Assembly (NCBI GenBank): GCA_027309085.1
Contig: DAIDDL010000016.1
Location: forward strand, 1 to 48,342
DNA length: 48,342 bases
Direction of reading: 5' to 3'
Source of the DNA: Sulfobacillus sp.
Lineage (GTDB): Bacteria > Bacillota > Sulfobacillia > Sulfobacillales > Sulfobacillaceae
Below the pieces are notes generated by a model that was not told the DNA's origin, searched no databases, and was given only the letters and a program-made list of their open reading frames with translations. The translations under genes and the position numbers were made by a program. Position 1 is the stretch's first letter. Each line of letters opens with the position of its first letter. This document shows, in pieces, positions 1 to 8,239 of the stretch.

Positions 1-610
1 TAGACTGCAATATCCATTCCTGAACGAAGGCAAAGCGGAAGAAACTCCGTAACGCCACGACCACATTATGGAATGAACCAGGCCGCAATGATGTCATCTG
101 CACCTGAAGAAATTGATGGACTTGTTCAGTACGAACGATCAGGGCCAATGAGGACTTCTTACCCTGAATTTCGATGTCAACGAGAAATTTTTTCACTACG
201 GCTTGATACCGGATAATGGTCGCATCCGCGAGCCCGCGTTGCTGGGATAAATACATGGTGAATGCCTGAACCACGTAATCCTGAAGGGTATAAGGGATGA
301 TCGGTTCCTCGGATGGAATGACACCAATTGCCCGCAGGTAAGCCACCAATACGCCAACCATTCCCTGAGTCGAGCGGCCCTTGGCATACCCCAGGCCTCG
401 CCGTTCGGCGACGAAATCCTCAATACGAGGTGACGTTAAATCACACAGACGCCACTCATGTTGCACTAACCAACGGCTCAAATGGGCCATCAACCCTTGA
501 TACGATGTAGCAGACCAATCGGCGAACCCTTGATCCTTTAAGGCCGCCATGAACCCTGCTGTGTAGTTTGCGAGTGGTCCATCAACATGTGTTCCTAGTA
601 ATTTACCCAT
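1..610 (-). CDS. Tyrosine recombinase/integrase, N-terminal part (runs off window)
   Basis: The minus strand is open from an ATG at 610 to the window edge, about 203 codons with no stop; the C-terminus lies outside. The start has a strong ribosome site (AAGGAGGG, about 10 nt upstream). The protein begins MGKLLGTHVDG and carries two helical core-binding-like segments. The second contains YTLQDYVVQAFTMYLSQQ followed by TIIRYQAVVKKFL, the usual pattern of the SAM-like N-terminal DNA-binding domain of phage integrase/XerC-type recombinases. The catalytic R-H-R-Y domain would be beyond position 1, so activity cannot be judged. Just upstream of the gene lies a cluster of palindromic motifs (639-786) that could be its binding sites; that link is inference. 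It could belong to a transposon-type or an integrative-element recombinase. Confidence 0.65.
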   Translation of the reverse strand, partial: MGKLLGTHVDGPLANYTAGFMAALKDQGFADWSATSYQGLMAHLSRWLVQHEWRLCDLTSPRIEDFVAERRGLGYAKGRSTQGMVGVLVAYLRAIGVIPSEEPIIPYTLQDYVVQAFTMYLSQQRGLADATIIRYQAVVKKFLVDIEIQGKKSSLALIVRTEQVHQFLQVQMTSLRPGSFHNVVVALRSFFRFAFVQEWILQS

Positions 611-638
611 AGATACCAACACCCTCCTTAACCTTCAG

Positions 639-786
639 AGATTGCGATCAACAAAGACCGCAATCTATAAAGTTATGCCGAAGGGTTTCGCTAAGTAATG
701 GCGCTATCCCTTCCTTGCGCCGGGAAACTCGGCATAACTGTGGACGCGGCATAAGAGGACTTATGCCGCATGCGGCATAAGTCCTC
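639..786. repeat. Cluster of inverted repeats with a 32-bp perfect palindrome
   Basis: Between the recombinase start and the 59-residue gene lie nested inverted repeats. An 8-bp stem pairs 639-646 with 659-666. A 10-bp stem pairs AGTTATGCCG at 671-680 with CGGCATAACT at 730-739. A direct copy GCGGCATAAG is at 746-755. A perfect 32-bp palindrome at 755-786 is centred on CCGCATGCGG. The core GGCATAA, or its complement, appears five times in about 115 bp. The arrangement fits recombinase binding/crossover sites or a folded transposon end; function is inferred from position only. Confidence 0.6.
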
Positions 787-927
787 ACTATAGGGATGGA
801 TGCGCATATGGAGGGTTTGGCCGTGCATTGCGGCGCCCAAGACAACATCCCGAACTTTCTCTGCAAGCAAGAGAGTTCGGGATGGGCAATTTTACGTGAT
901 TATGGGATAACCGCATGGGACACCGCT

Positions 928-1107
928 TTAAGCGGACGGCTGCATGGCAGCGTGGTCGCGGGCAGGATTGTCTAAACGGCTGACGTACGAGCACTCCGGG
1001 TAGTTATCGCAGATCGCGTACACATCGCCAGTAAGTTTTAACGTCTGGTAGCGAACCGGATAGCGGCGGCAGACTGGGCAAAGCACTTCACTTGATGTAT
1101 TCTTCAT
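928..1107 (-). CDS. Small zinc-finger-like protein, 59 aa
   Basis: A 59-codon reading frame starts at ATG 1107 and stops at TAA 928. It has an excellent ribosome site (AAGGAGG, 9 nt upstream), an extended -10 promoter and a palindromic operator, so it is very likely expressed. The protein has CPVCRRYP near residues 10-17 and CDNYPEC near residues 33-39. This C-x2-C...C-x5-C arrangement resembles the small C4 zinc ribbons at topoisomerase I C-termini or in small phage/plasmid proteins. I do not recognise a specific family. Its place next to the recombinase suggests it belongs to the same mobile element, perhaps as an accessory or regulatory protein; that is inference. Confidence 0.7.
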   Translation of the reverse strand: MKNTSSEVLCPVCRRYPVRYQTLKLTGDVYAICDNYPECSYVSRLDNPARDHAAMQPSA

Positions 1108-1122
1108 GAAAAACAGCCTCCT

Positions 1123-1157
1123 TGTGAACTAGTTCACATTTCTTTAAATACATTATA
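1123..1157 (-). promoter_or_regulatory. Promoter with 16-bp palindromic operator
   Basis: Reading the minus strand, an extended -10 box TGCTATAAT (TATAAT at 1152-1157) is preceded by a TTGCTT-like -35. It is followed at 1123-1138 by the perfect palindrome TGTGAACTAGTTCACA, lying over the expected transcription start and just before the AAGGAGG of the 59-residue gene. This geometry suits repression by a dimeric TetR/GntR/HTH-type regulator. The regulator is not identified in the window. Confidence 0.6.
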
Positions 1158-1251
1158 GCATGGATCACAGAAAAGCAACGCAAGATACAGGCCTTTTAGT
1201 AAATTATTTTGCTGATATTTTCTGAATTAGGCTGAACAAGGCAGGATTGCT

Positions 1252-2436
1252 TTACAGCCAGGAGATGAGGTGCTTTAACCGGTCGACCGTTTCCCGATTT
1301 TGCTGGGCTATAGCAAAGGACTGGGCAACGGGTGGAAACGCTGCAGGGTTGTCGACAAATTCCAGGGGCAGGGGAGGTGCAGAATAGGACTGCCACTGCG
1401 CGATCCACGACGGGGGGACCGCTGCGTCCTGTGCCAGCGGACGGTGGGCCATTTCCGCCCACAGCAAGGTCCAGGCGCGGGGAACCACGCGCCAAATCTC
1501 GTAGCCTCCGCCGCCCACGGCCAGCCAGCGGTCATGGGCGTAGGCATGGGCCCACTGGTGGATCAGGGAGGGCACCTTCCAGTAAAAATAGGTCGTCGCA
1601 AACAAGTCGGTGAGGGGGTCCCAGTAATGTCCGTCGCAGCCATGCTGGCTAATCAGGATGTCCGGCTGAAAACGCTGCAGGGCAGAGGGGACGATGCGCT
1701 CAATGCATTCGAGCCATGAGTGGTCGTCAGTGTACGGGCGCAGGGGAACATTGATGGCGTAGCCCTTGCCCAGTCCGGTTCCGGTCTCCTCAGCGCTGCC
1801 GGTGCCGGGGAACAGGTACTGCCCGGTTTCGTGAAACGAAATCGTCAGTACGTCAGGGTCATCATAGAAGGCCTGCTGCACCCCGTCCCCATGGTGGGCG
1901 TCGGTATCCACATAGGCGATGCGCCAGTCTGTATGGGCCCGCAGCCACTTGATGGCTACGGTGAGGTCGTTGTAAATGCAAAATCCTGAGGCCTGGGCCG
2001 CTTTGGCATGATGCAACCCGCCGGCCAGGTTGAGCGCGTGGGAAGCAGAACCTGAGGCGATTTCTTTCGCGGCCGCAAGGGTTCCCCCTACAGCGAGGCG
2101 GGCTGCGTCGTGCATGCCGGGAAATACCGGGTCATCCTCGGTTCCCAGACCGTAAAGCGCGGCCCTGCTGAGAAGGGTTGCATTGGTGATGTCGGCGGCG
2201 GTGAGAAACTGCTGGACCATAGCGATATAGGACGCTTGGTGCGCCCACCCAAGCTCTTCGGCACTGGCGGGACCAGGCGCCACCAGCTGGTCCGAATGGA
2301 CAAGATCCAGACTGTCAATCAGGCTCTTGGTCGACCTCAGGCGGACAGGATTAAAAGGGTGCGTCGCCCCAAAATCATACTGGCTGTATTCTTCCGTGTA
2401 AATAAACTTTGCGAGCTCCGTCGTCACCGCATCCAT
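1252..2436 (-). CDS. acuC: Class I histone-deacetylase-like protein AcuC
   Basis: This 394-residue protein matches the length and motifs of the AcuC/arginase-HDAC superfamily. AGGLHHAKAAQASGFC and IAYVDTDAHHGDGVQQAF supply the tandem histidines and the zinc-binding D-x-H. Further metal-site sequence is ISQHGCDGHYWDPLT, and the late glycine-rich loop is VGGGGYE. In Bacillus, AcuC removes acetyl groups from acetyl-CoA synthetase lysine, reactivating it. The gene is divergent from a GNAT/acyl-CoA-synthetase-like fusion starting 86 bp away, which suggests an acetylation/deacetylation pair. The start ATG at 2436 has an AGAGGA ribosome site. A few codons upstream of the stop the product ends in KHLISWL. 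No T-rich terminator is obvious after it. Confidence 0.88.
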   Translation of the reverse strand: MDAVTTELAKFIYTEEYSQYDFGATHPFNPVRLRSTKSLIDSLDLVHSDQLVAPGPASAEELGWAHQASYIAMVQQFLTAADITNATLLSRAALYGLGTEDDPVFPGMHDAARLAVGGTLAAAKEIASGSASHALNLAGGLHHAKAAQASGFCIYNDLTVAIKWLRAHTDWRIAYVDTDAHHGDGVQQAFYDDPDVLTISFHETGQYLFPGTGSAEETGTGLGKGYAINVPLRPYTDDHSWLECIERIVPSALQRFQPDILISQHGCDGHYWDPLTDLFATTYFYWKVPSLIHQWAHAYAHDRWLAVGGGGYEIWRVVPRAWTLLWAEMAHRPLAQDAAVPPSWIAQWQSYSAPPLPLEFVDNPAAFPPVAQSFAIAQQNRETVDRLKHLISWL

Positions 2437-2522
2437 TCATTTTTCCTCTTATTATAGGGTAGCACGGTCCCTGTTGAGAACCCCGGCGTAATATAATCAT
2501 AAGCAACGGGGACGGGAAGGGG

Positions 2523-4883
2523 ATGGGAGCTCTGGCCAGGATAATTCTTCGCGACGGCCGGGTGGCCGATCTGCGTGAAGCGGAGGACACCGCGCAGGAC
2601 AGAGCTATGCTTCACGAGCTCTTTCGGCACGCGTCGGCAGATGATTTGTATTTCCGGTTTTTTCACATGATCAAGGAAGTCGGGGAACAGGACATTGACC
2701 GGATGATCCTCAGTGAGGGGAAGGGAAAATCTCTCATCTGTGTCAGTCAGGACCAGGTTTTGGGAATCGGGCACTACATTATGATTGGGGACGCGACGGC
2801 GGAAGTGGCTTTTTTTGTTGACGACCGGATCCAAGGGCGGGGCCTTGGGACCCTGCTTTTGGAGCATCTGGCGCAGATCGCGTGGCGGCGGGGGCTGAAG
2901 CAGTTTGAGGCCTACGTGTTAAGTGATAACCGGCGGATGCTGCGTGTTTTCCAGGACAGCGGGTATGAAGTCCACGAAAAGCAGGAGTCCGGGGTGATTC
3001 ACCTCGTGTTGCCGCTTCAGCAGACGGAGAGAACCCATGCCCTGCAGGAGACCCGGGAAAAATTGGCGACCGCCGCCTCCCTGCGGCCCTTTTTTGAACC
3101 CGCGGTAGTTGCAGTGGTGGGGGCATCGCGCGACTCCCACCGCCTGGGCCACCTGCTGCTGAGCCATGTCCTCGCCGGCCCTTTCAACGGCGTCGTCTAT
3201 CCCGTTAATTCCAGTGCCAAAGCTGTCCTGGGGGTGAGGGCGTACCCTTCAGTACAAGATGTGCCCGATGCCGTGGACCTGGCGGTTATTGTGGTGGCCC
3301 GGGACCAAGTTCAAAGCGTGGTGGATGACTGCATCGAAGCTGGGGTGAAGGCGGTTCTGATCACGTCGGCTGGTTTTTCCGACAAAGATGAGGAAGGCGC
3401 CACCCTGGAGCAGGAGATTACGGCCAAGCTGCGGCGGCACGGAATCCGGCTCGTGGGTCCGAATTCTCTGGGTTTGCTCAACACCCATCCAGAAAAACAG
3501 CTGAACGCCAGTTTTGCGCCAGCGCTGCCGCCATCCGGGAAGGTGGCCATTGCCAGCCAGTCAGGAGCGCTGGGCATCGCGATCCTGGATTATGCCTCCC
3601 GGATGGGAGTCGGCGTTTCCAGCTTTGCCAGCACGGGCAACAAAGCGGATGTATCTTCCAATGACCTGCTGCAATATTGGGAGGATGACCCAGCGACCGC
3701 GATGATTCTGCTCTACCTGGAATCCTTTGGCAACCCCCGCAAATTTTCCCGCATTGCCCGCCGCCTATCTCAACGCAAGCCGATCCTGGCAGTCAAGAGT
3801 GCGCGGACCATGGATTCCGCTTTTGGGGCGGAGTCCCGCCAGCAGAGCCTTGGCGATGAAATCGCGGTGCAGGCCCTATTTCACCAGACGGGGATCATCC
3901 GTGCCGACACTCTGCAGGAGTTGTTCGATATTGCCGCCCTGCTGGGCGCGGTGCCGCTCCCCCATGGCAACCGCGTCCGGGTCATTACCAATGCCGCGGG
4001 AGCTGCTGTGATTACGGTCGACGCCATCGAAGCGGTGGGCCTGCAACTGGCGGGGCCGCCTGTGGATCTTGGCTTTGATGCACTGGGCCAGCGCTATTAT
4101 GATGACTTGAGCGCGGCACTGGTTGACCCGTCAGTGGATGCGGTCATTGTCCTGTTCATCCCCGTCGGAATTTCGGAAGCGCAAGGAGTCTCCGATGCGA
4201 TCCGCCAGGCTGTGGAGAAGTGCGGGCTCCCAAAGCCGGTGCTGGCCAATTTCCTGATGATGGGGCACGGGCCGATCGACTACATCGCCGGCAGCAGTTT
4301 CCGCATCCCCGTCTACCCTTTCCCTGAACTGGCGGTACGGGCGCTTGGACAGCTGACGCGGTACGCTGAATACCAAAGACAGCCGCTGGGCAGGCTGCCG
4401 GATCTGGCTGATACCCATCTCGAAGAGGCGAGGGCCCTGGCGCAGAGCTGGCAGAGCGCCCGGGAATCCTCATGGATTGGGCCGGTCAGGGCCAGCCAGC
4501 TGCTGGACCTTGTGGGCCTGAGAAGCCAACTGGCCCTGACCGAGCAGGACCAGGGATTTTGCCGCCTGGGTGTGCGTTCCCATATGGACCCGCTGTTTGG
4601 CCCCATTTTAACCGCCACGGCGGCTTCTAAGGAGGCGTCCAGCCACAGCCGCCTTATTCCCCTGACCGACCGTGACGCGGCGGCTTTTGCCCAGTCTTTA
4701 TTGAAAGGCCGGCAGACAGCGCCGTTTTGTGCGGAGGTTTTAACGGAGTTCTTCTTGCGGGTATCCCGCCTGGTGGATGAGGTGCCGGAAATCATGGAGC
4801 TGGAAATTGATGAGGCCTGGATCTGCCATGCCGATAGCAAGGTGGTCAGCGCCAATATTTTGCTGGAAGTGCGGCCCTCGTAG
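2523..4883 (+). CDS. GNAT-fused acyl-CoA synthetase-like protein (Pat-type lysine acetyltransferase)
   Basis: The 786-residue product has an N-terminal GNAT acetyltransferase domain (about 1-165, acetyl-CoA loop QGRGLGTLLLEHL). A CoA-binding Rossmann domain follows (about 185-290, VVAVVGASRDSHRLG), then succinyl-CoA-ligase-like domains (about 310-600, VAIASQSGALGIAILDYASR). The C-terminal tail resembles only the last part of an ATP-grasp domain (SHMDPLFGPIL, RLIPLTDRDAAAFAQSL). The phosphohistidine loop, normally S-H-T-G-A in ADP-forming synthetases, reads ESRQQSLGDE near residue 436, so the His is missing. The ATP-binding lobe also appears lost. This fits Pat-type enzymes, in which the dead synthetase part senses CoA ligands and the GNAT part acetylates acyl-CoA synthetases. 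Its divergence from acuC supports a regulatory pair. Confidence 0.82.
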   Translation: MGALARIILRDGRVADLREAEDTAQDRAMLHELFRHASADDLYFRFFHMIKEVGEQDIDRMILSEGKGKSLICVSQDQVLGIGHYIMIGDATAEVAFFVDDRIQGRGLGTLLLEHLAQIAWRRGLKQFEAYVLSDNRRMLRVFQDSGYEVHEKQESGVIHLVLPLQQTERTHALQETREKLATAASLRPFFEPAVVAVVGASRDSHRLGHLLLSHVLAGPFNGVVYPVNSSAKAVLGVRAYPSVQDVPDAVDLAVIVVARDQVQSVVDDCIEAGVKAVLITSAGFSDKDEEGATLEQEITAKLRRHGIRLVGPNSLGLLNTHPEKQLNASFAPALPPSGKVAIASQSGALGIAILDYASRMGVGVSSFASTGNKADVSSNDLLQYWEDDPATAMILLYLESFGNPRKFSRIARRLSQRKPILAVKSARTMDSAFGAESRQQSLGDEIAVQALFHQTGIIRADTLQELFDIAALLGAVPLPHGNRVRVITNAAGAAVITVDAIEAVGLQLAGPPVDLGFDALGQRYYDDLSAALVDPSVDAVIVLFIPVGISEAQGVSDAIRQAVEKCGLPKPVLANFLMMGHGPIDYIAGSSFRIPVYPFPELAVRALGQLTRYAEYQRQPLGRLPDLADTHLEEARALAQSWQSARESSWIGPVRASQLLDLVGLRSQLALTEQDQGFCRLGVRSHMDPLFGPILTATAASKEASSHSRLIPLTDRDAAAFAQSLLKGRQTAPFCAEVLTEFFLRVSRLVDEVPEIMELEIDEAWICHADSKVVSANILLEVRPS

Positions 4884-4992
4884 CACCGTGTGCGACGCGA
4901 TTCAAAAAAATTCTGACCACGCAGCTGATAAGCAGGAATATTCTTCTTGAATGTCGAAAATTTGTATTCATTGAGTGGGGAGGTGTCGGCCT

Positions 4993-5328
4993 ATGCTGGC
5001 AGCATGTGCGCAGGAGCCTTTACGGGTGGAGCGGGGTTATGTCTATTGGGATATGAGCGTGAAGACGTGCGAAGGCGCGGAGGTGATTGCGGTGGGCATT
5101 ATTGGCCGCATGCCAGCGGGGTTGTTTATGCGGATGAAAAACCGCGGACAGTGTCCTAAAACGTACGCCGAGGTTTTTGTAGCCCACGCGCTGCAGTATG
5201 ATGCAGATTCGACTGAATACCGCGTCTGGCGGGATGCGGGGACGTATCTCGTCACACTTCCTGACAGTCTGCGTACACTGGAGCGCGTGTTCGAGAGCGC
5301 CAAGATGTTTTCAGCGACCCGGGCATAA
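4993..5328 (+). CDS. Hypothetical protein, 111 aa
   Basis: I favour ATG 4993, which sits about 9 nt after GGGGAGGTG; an in-frame ATG at 4975 has no such site. The product starts MLAACAQEPLRVERGYVYWD and is a small soluble alpha/beta-type protein without recognised motif or membrane segment. It ends 12 bp before the first possible start of the Nudix gene, so the two are probably cotranscribed. No function is assigned. Confidence 0.6.
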   Translation: MLAACAQEPLRVERGYVYWDMSVKTCEGAEVIAVGIIGRMPAGLFMRMKNRGQCPKTYAEVFVAHALQYDADSTEYRVWRDAGTYLVTLPDSLRTLERVFESAKMFSATRA

Positions 5329-5415
5329 GAGAGGGGGAGCATGACCGCTTGGACTTGGGTGCGTGAAGCACTAGATCCATGGTGCCTCTGCAATGTGAGA
5401 AGGGAGGGCGGCTGT

Positions 5416-6015
5416 GTGAATCGACCAGAAAAGCCATTGACGCCGGCACGGATTGCGGAGATTCTCGAGGCGCTGTCACTGGATGGACAGCATTATGCGA
5501 ACAATACATATGATAAGAAGCGGTACGCGCGTATTGAGGAAATGGCCAGAACTTTACGGGTTCTCCCGGCGGATGTTCCGCCGTTGAGCCGTATTACTCC
5601 GGTGACACCGAAGGTGGGGGTGGATGGCGCGGTATTTCGGGACTCCGATATTTTGCTGATCCGGCGCGGCGACACGGGACAATGGGCTCTGCCGGGTGGG
5701 GCGGTGGAGCTCGGAGAGGCTCCTAGTGAGGCGGTGCGGCGCGAGGTTTCGGAGGAAACTGGAATTGTGATGAGTGTCGACAATTTGGTGGGGGTTTTTG
5801 ACAACTGGATGGACCGGCGCGTCACTGCGCACCACCTTTACCATGTGGTCGTCCGGGGACAATTCGCCGGAGGGACGCTGAACCCGCAGCCGGAGGAAGT
5901 GCTTGAAGTTGTCTGGTGCAAGCCTGGCGAGCTGCCACGGCCTGAGGAATTCCACCCCGGGCACTATGAACGAATTCTCAAAGCGCTGCAGGGCACCGTC
6001 GGCTATGTCGATTAA
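5416..6015 (+). CDS. Nudix hydrolase (YjhB-like, ADP-ribose pyrophosphatase type)
   Basis: The Nudix box GGAVELGEAPSEAVRREVSE followed by ETGI fits G-x5-E-x7-REUxEExGU exactly. It is preceded by an N-terminal helical segment (PARIAEILEALSLDGQHYAN) typical of proteins with the hydrolase N-terminal extension. Such enzymes split nucleoside diphosphates linked to another moiety using Mg2+ held by the box glutamates; the substrate cannot be read from sequence. GTG 5416 is preferred because AGGGAGGG lies about 8 nt before it and the product (199 aa) then begins like relatives. An upstream ATG at 5341 (224 aa) is possible but its GGGGGAG is very close. Confidence 0.85.
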   Translation: MNRPEKPLTPARIAEILEALSLDGQHYANNTYDKKRYARIEEMARTLRVLPADVPPLSRITPVTPKVGVDGAVFRDSDILLIRRGDTGQWALPGGAVELGEAPSEAVRREVSEETGIVMSVDNLVGVFDNWMDRRVTAHHLYHVVVRGQFAGGTLNPQPEEVLEVVWCKPGELPRPEEFHPGHYERILKALQGTVGYVD

Positions 6016-6054
6016 TAATGGCCCTGCTGACCTGCGCAGCCTTCATTCTCCGGT

Positions 6055-6273
6055 TTATGGTTCCATTTCCTCGCTCAGGCGGTGAATATTTCCCTGCCCA
6101 TCCATGACGATATGATAGTAGACGCGGTCTTCGCCTCGGGAGACCGTATAGACGACGTGCCATGCGTTCTCTTGCGGGTCCATGACGGCATGATGCAGGA
6201 GCAAATTTTCGTCCGGTTTCATCCAAGGAGTCAGTACCCCCTGGCCGATCAGGACGACCTGATTGAATTGCAT
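6055..6273 (-). CDS. Hypothetical protein, 72 aa
   Basis: The product starting at ATG 6273 (MQFNQVVLIGQGVLTPW) has an AAGGGGG ribosome site about 11 nt upstream. A longer in-frame start at 6336 lies against the terminator hairpin and is less likely. The sequence is a compact beta-rich small protein with repeated HVVYTV and YYHIVMDGQGN patterns, without a recognised family. It is convergent with the Nudix gene and downstream of the wall hydrolase on the same strand. Confidence 0.55.
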   Translation of the reverse strand: MQFNQVVLIGQGVLTPWMKPDENLLLHHAVMDPQENAWHVVYTVSRGEDRVYYHIVMDGQGNIHRLSEEMEP

Positions 6274-6336
6274 AGATTGAGGTTCCCCCTTCTGGAGAAA
6301 TAACGCCACGGCGGCCCCATGGGTGACAGCTTGCAC

Positions 6337-6371
6337 AATAAAAGAGAGGACCTGTGTCCTCTCTTTTATTA
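6337..6371. terminator. Bidirectional hairpin terminator
   Basis: A perfect 15-bp stem (6337-6351 with 6356-6370) around a 4-nt loop is flanked by A- and T-rich arms (AATAAAAGAGAGG / CCTCTCTTTTATT). It lies immediately after the wall hydrolase stop on the minus strand, with the T-rich arm usable in either direction. Confidence 0.85.
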
Positions 6372-6382
6372 TGCCGGCCGTA

Positions 6383-7525
6383 TTACTGACTGACTACTCC
6401 TGCTCCGTAATAGTGGCTCACATAAAAAGGATCGTCAAGATTGGCAATCATGACGGTCTGACCGGGTTCGGGGGCTTGAATAAAAGCTTGCGAGTAACCG
6501 AGCGATGGATCGGAGCCAATGTAAATTCCAACATGGGAAGCGCCTGCCCCGGCCGTGCTGAAAAAGACAAGATCTCCGGGCTGCAACTGTGACTCCGGAA
6601 TTTTTGTTACATATGAATATTGTGCCCAGCTAGTGCGGGGCATGGGAATTCCGTTTTGCCGGAAGACATACTGCACCAGACCTGAACAATCAAACCCTGT
6701 AGCCGGGGACGTTCCGCCCCAGACGTAAGGGACGCCCAGGTTGTGTTCAGCGGTCTGGACAATAGCTTGTCCAAAACTCACGGAAGGGTTTTGCACGGGC
6801 AGGTCTGCCGTGGCGGTCGTTGACGCCTGCGAGCCGGAAGGAATAGCTAGCACCTGCCCGACCTCCAGCGCATTGGGGTTGCCTATGTGATTAAAAGAGG
6901 CAAGGGTTTGCCATGAAAGTCCGAATTGTTGCGCAATACCCGCCAATGTATTGCCGGGTTCTACGACATAGCGGCTGCCTGCTGCGGGAGCCGTGCTGAC
7001 TGCCGCCGGCGCTGACTGCGAGCTTCCGCCGCCGATTACCAGCACCTGTCCGACGCTGATGAGGTTGGGGTTGGACAAGTGGTTCCATGACATCAGCTGA
7101 GAGACAGAAACATGGAACTGAGAGGCGATGCCGCCGAGTGTGTTGCCTGCCTGTACGGTGTAGGCGGAACGGGATGCGGTGAACGGCAGACCAACACTCG
7201 CTACCGCGGAGCCGCCGCTTGATCCGGCCGCTAAGGCCAGCACTTGGCCCACCCGTATTTGGTTGGGATTGGCGATGTGGTTTAAGCTGGCCAGGGCGGA
7301 CACGGTAGTGTGAAATTGCGAGGCGATGCTGCTCAGCGTGTCACCGGGCTGGACCGTGATGGTGCGGGCGGACAGAAACCGGGGACTGGCGCTAGATTTA
7401 GCCGAAGCGAAGCCTAAGTGCGCGGATGATGAATGAGACGATGCGGACAGTCCAAAGACTATGGGCAAACTCAATAAGCCGGCAGCAATACCTGCAGCAA
7501 TCTTCTTTGACGGTGATAGATTCAA
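6383..7525 (-). CDS. Secreted peptidoglycan hydrolase: three LysM domains + NlpC/P60
   Basis: The 380-residue protein has a signal peptide (MNLSPSKKIAAGIAAGLLSL...). Three LysM peptidoglycan-binding repeats follow at about 55-97, 121-163 and 185-228 (VQPGDTLSSIASQF, VQAGNTLGGIASQF, VEPGNTLAGIAQQF). The C-terminal NlpC/P60 peptidase spans about 255-375. The catalytic Cys is in GFDCSGLVQYVFRQNG (near residue 280) and the His in ASHVGIYIG. It should cut the peptide stems of peptidoglycan outside the membrane during wall growth or cell separation. Expression is probably controlled by the c-di-AMP riboswitch in its leader. A GAAGGAAGGG stretch about 15 nt before the ATG is the likely ribosome site. 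Confidence 0.93.
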   Translation of the reverse strand: MNLSPSKKIAAGIAAGLLSLPIVFGLSASSHSSSAHLGFASAKSSASPRFLSARTITVQPGDTLSSIASQFHTTVSALASLNHIANPNQIRVGQVLALAAGSSGGSAVASVGLPFTASRSAYTVQAGNTLGGIASQFHVSVSQLMSWNHLSNPNLISVGQVLVIGGGSSQSAPAAVSTAPAAGSRYVVEPGNTLAGIAQQFGLSWQTLASFNHIGNPNALEVGQVLAIPSGSQASTTATADLPVQNPSVSFGQAIVQTAEHNLGVPYVWGGTSPATGFDCSGLVQYVFRQNGIPMPRTSWAQYSYVTKIPESQLQPGDLVFFSTAGAGASHVGIYIGSDPSLGYSQAFIQAPEPGQTVMIANLDDPFYVSHYYGAGVVSQ

Positions 7526-7552
7526 GAAATAGGCTCCCTTCCTTCGGGTATT

Positions 7553-7690
7553 GCCTTCGAGGTTAGTTCGCTGGTTCGGGCTGAAGGAGCCCTACTGCCG
7601 ATGTCACGGCAGATTCACCCTGGATTACATCCCAGTAATCCCCCGTACGTAATTGAATAATTACGATTCGGCGTCGTGGAGTCGCCGAAA
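7553..7690 (-). ncRNA. c-di-AMP riboswitch (ydaO/yuaA class)
   Basis: The minus-strand leader of the wall hydrolase shows conserved ydaO-class blocks in the right order. GACGCCGAATC and ACGGGGGATTAC come first, then a GGGTGAATCT segment. The signature 3' part is TAGGGCT-loop-AGCCCGAACC...CTAACCTCGAAGGC. In Firmicutes this riboswitch commonly controls wall hydrolase and potassium genes, and binding of c-di-AMP lowers expression. The class is recognised from the consensus blocks; exact ends are approximate. Confidence 0.88.
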
Positions 7691-7699
7691 CTATACGAA

Positions 7700-8239
7700 A
7701 AACCGTTGATTTTGTCATTCGATGCCAGAGTGAATAATATGCCAATATTGGCAATGACAGGCAGTGGAACACAAATATGTCGCTTATGCTTAGAATTAGG
7801 CACATGTGGGAATAAAAGCCATTTTTAGGAGGGGATAGGATATGGCAGCGAGCGTATGATAACAGATCATAGCACTTGGTGCCAATAGCCTTATGGACAC
7901 CGCCGGCAGTAACCGCAGACGCCGGCCGTGAGGTTTAGCGCCGGGTATGCCAAAAGCTGTGCCCCCACGGAATGGCGGAACGGGGGGTATCAAGGACTTT
8001 GTGCGGGGCGACAGTAAATTCAGCTCAGACCGAAATAAAATCAAGAGCTGAGCTTCTTGCGCCTGCCGCTATCTTTCCGGTGCTCTCCTGCCTTGCGTCA
8101 CAGCGGAACCAGGTTTGGGGTAGCCAATAAAGGGGAGTATTGCCTGGAGCGCAATATGTTTAGCCACAAGACGCAGATTTTTTGGGTTGCGTTTCAAGTT
8201 GTTGAATGATCCGCATTGACACGGGAAAGGGGTCAGAAC
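7700..8239. other. Intergenic region without recognised gene
   Basis: About 540 bases separate the riboswitch from codA. I see no convincing coding frame. A five-codon frame (ATG at 7842) follows GGAGGGGATAGG but is too short to judge. A GC-rich stretch near 7900-7960 has several self-complementary blocks (GCCGGC..GCCGGC) that could fold, without matching a class I know. Confidence 0.4.
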
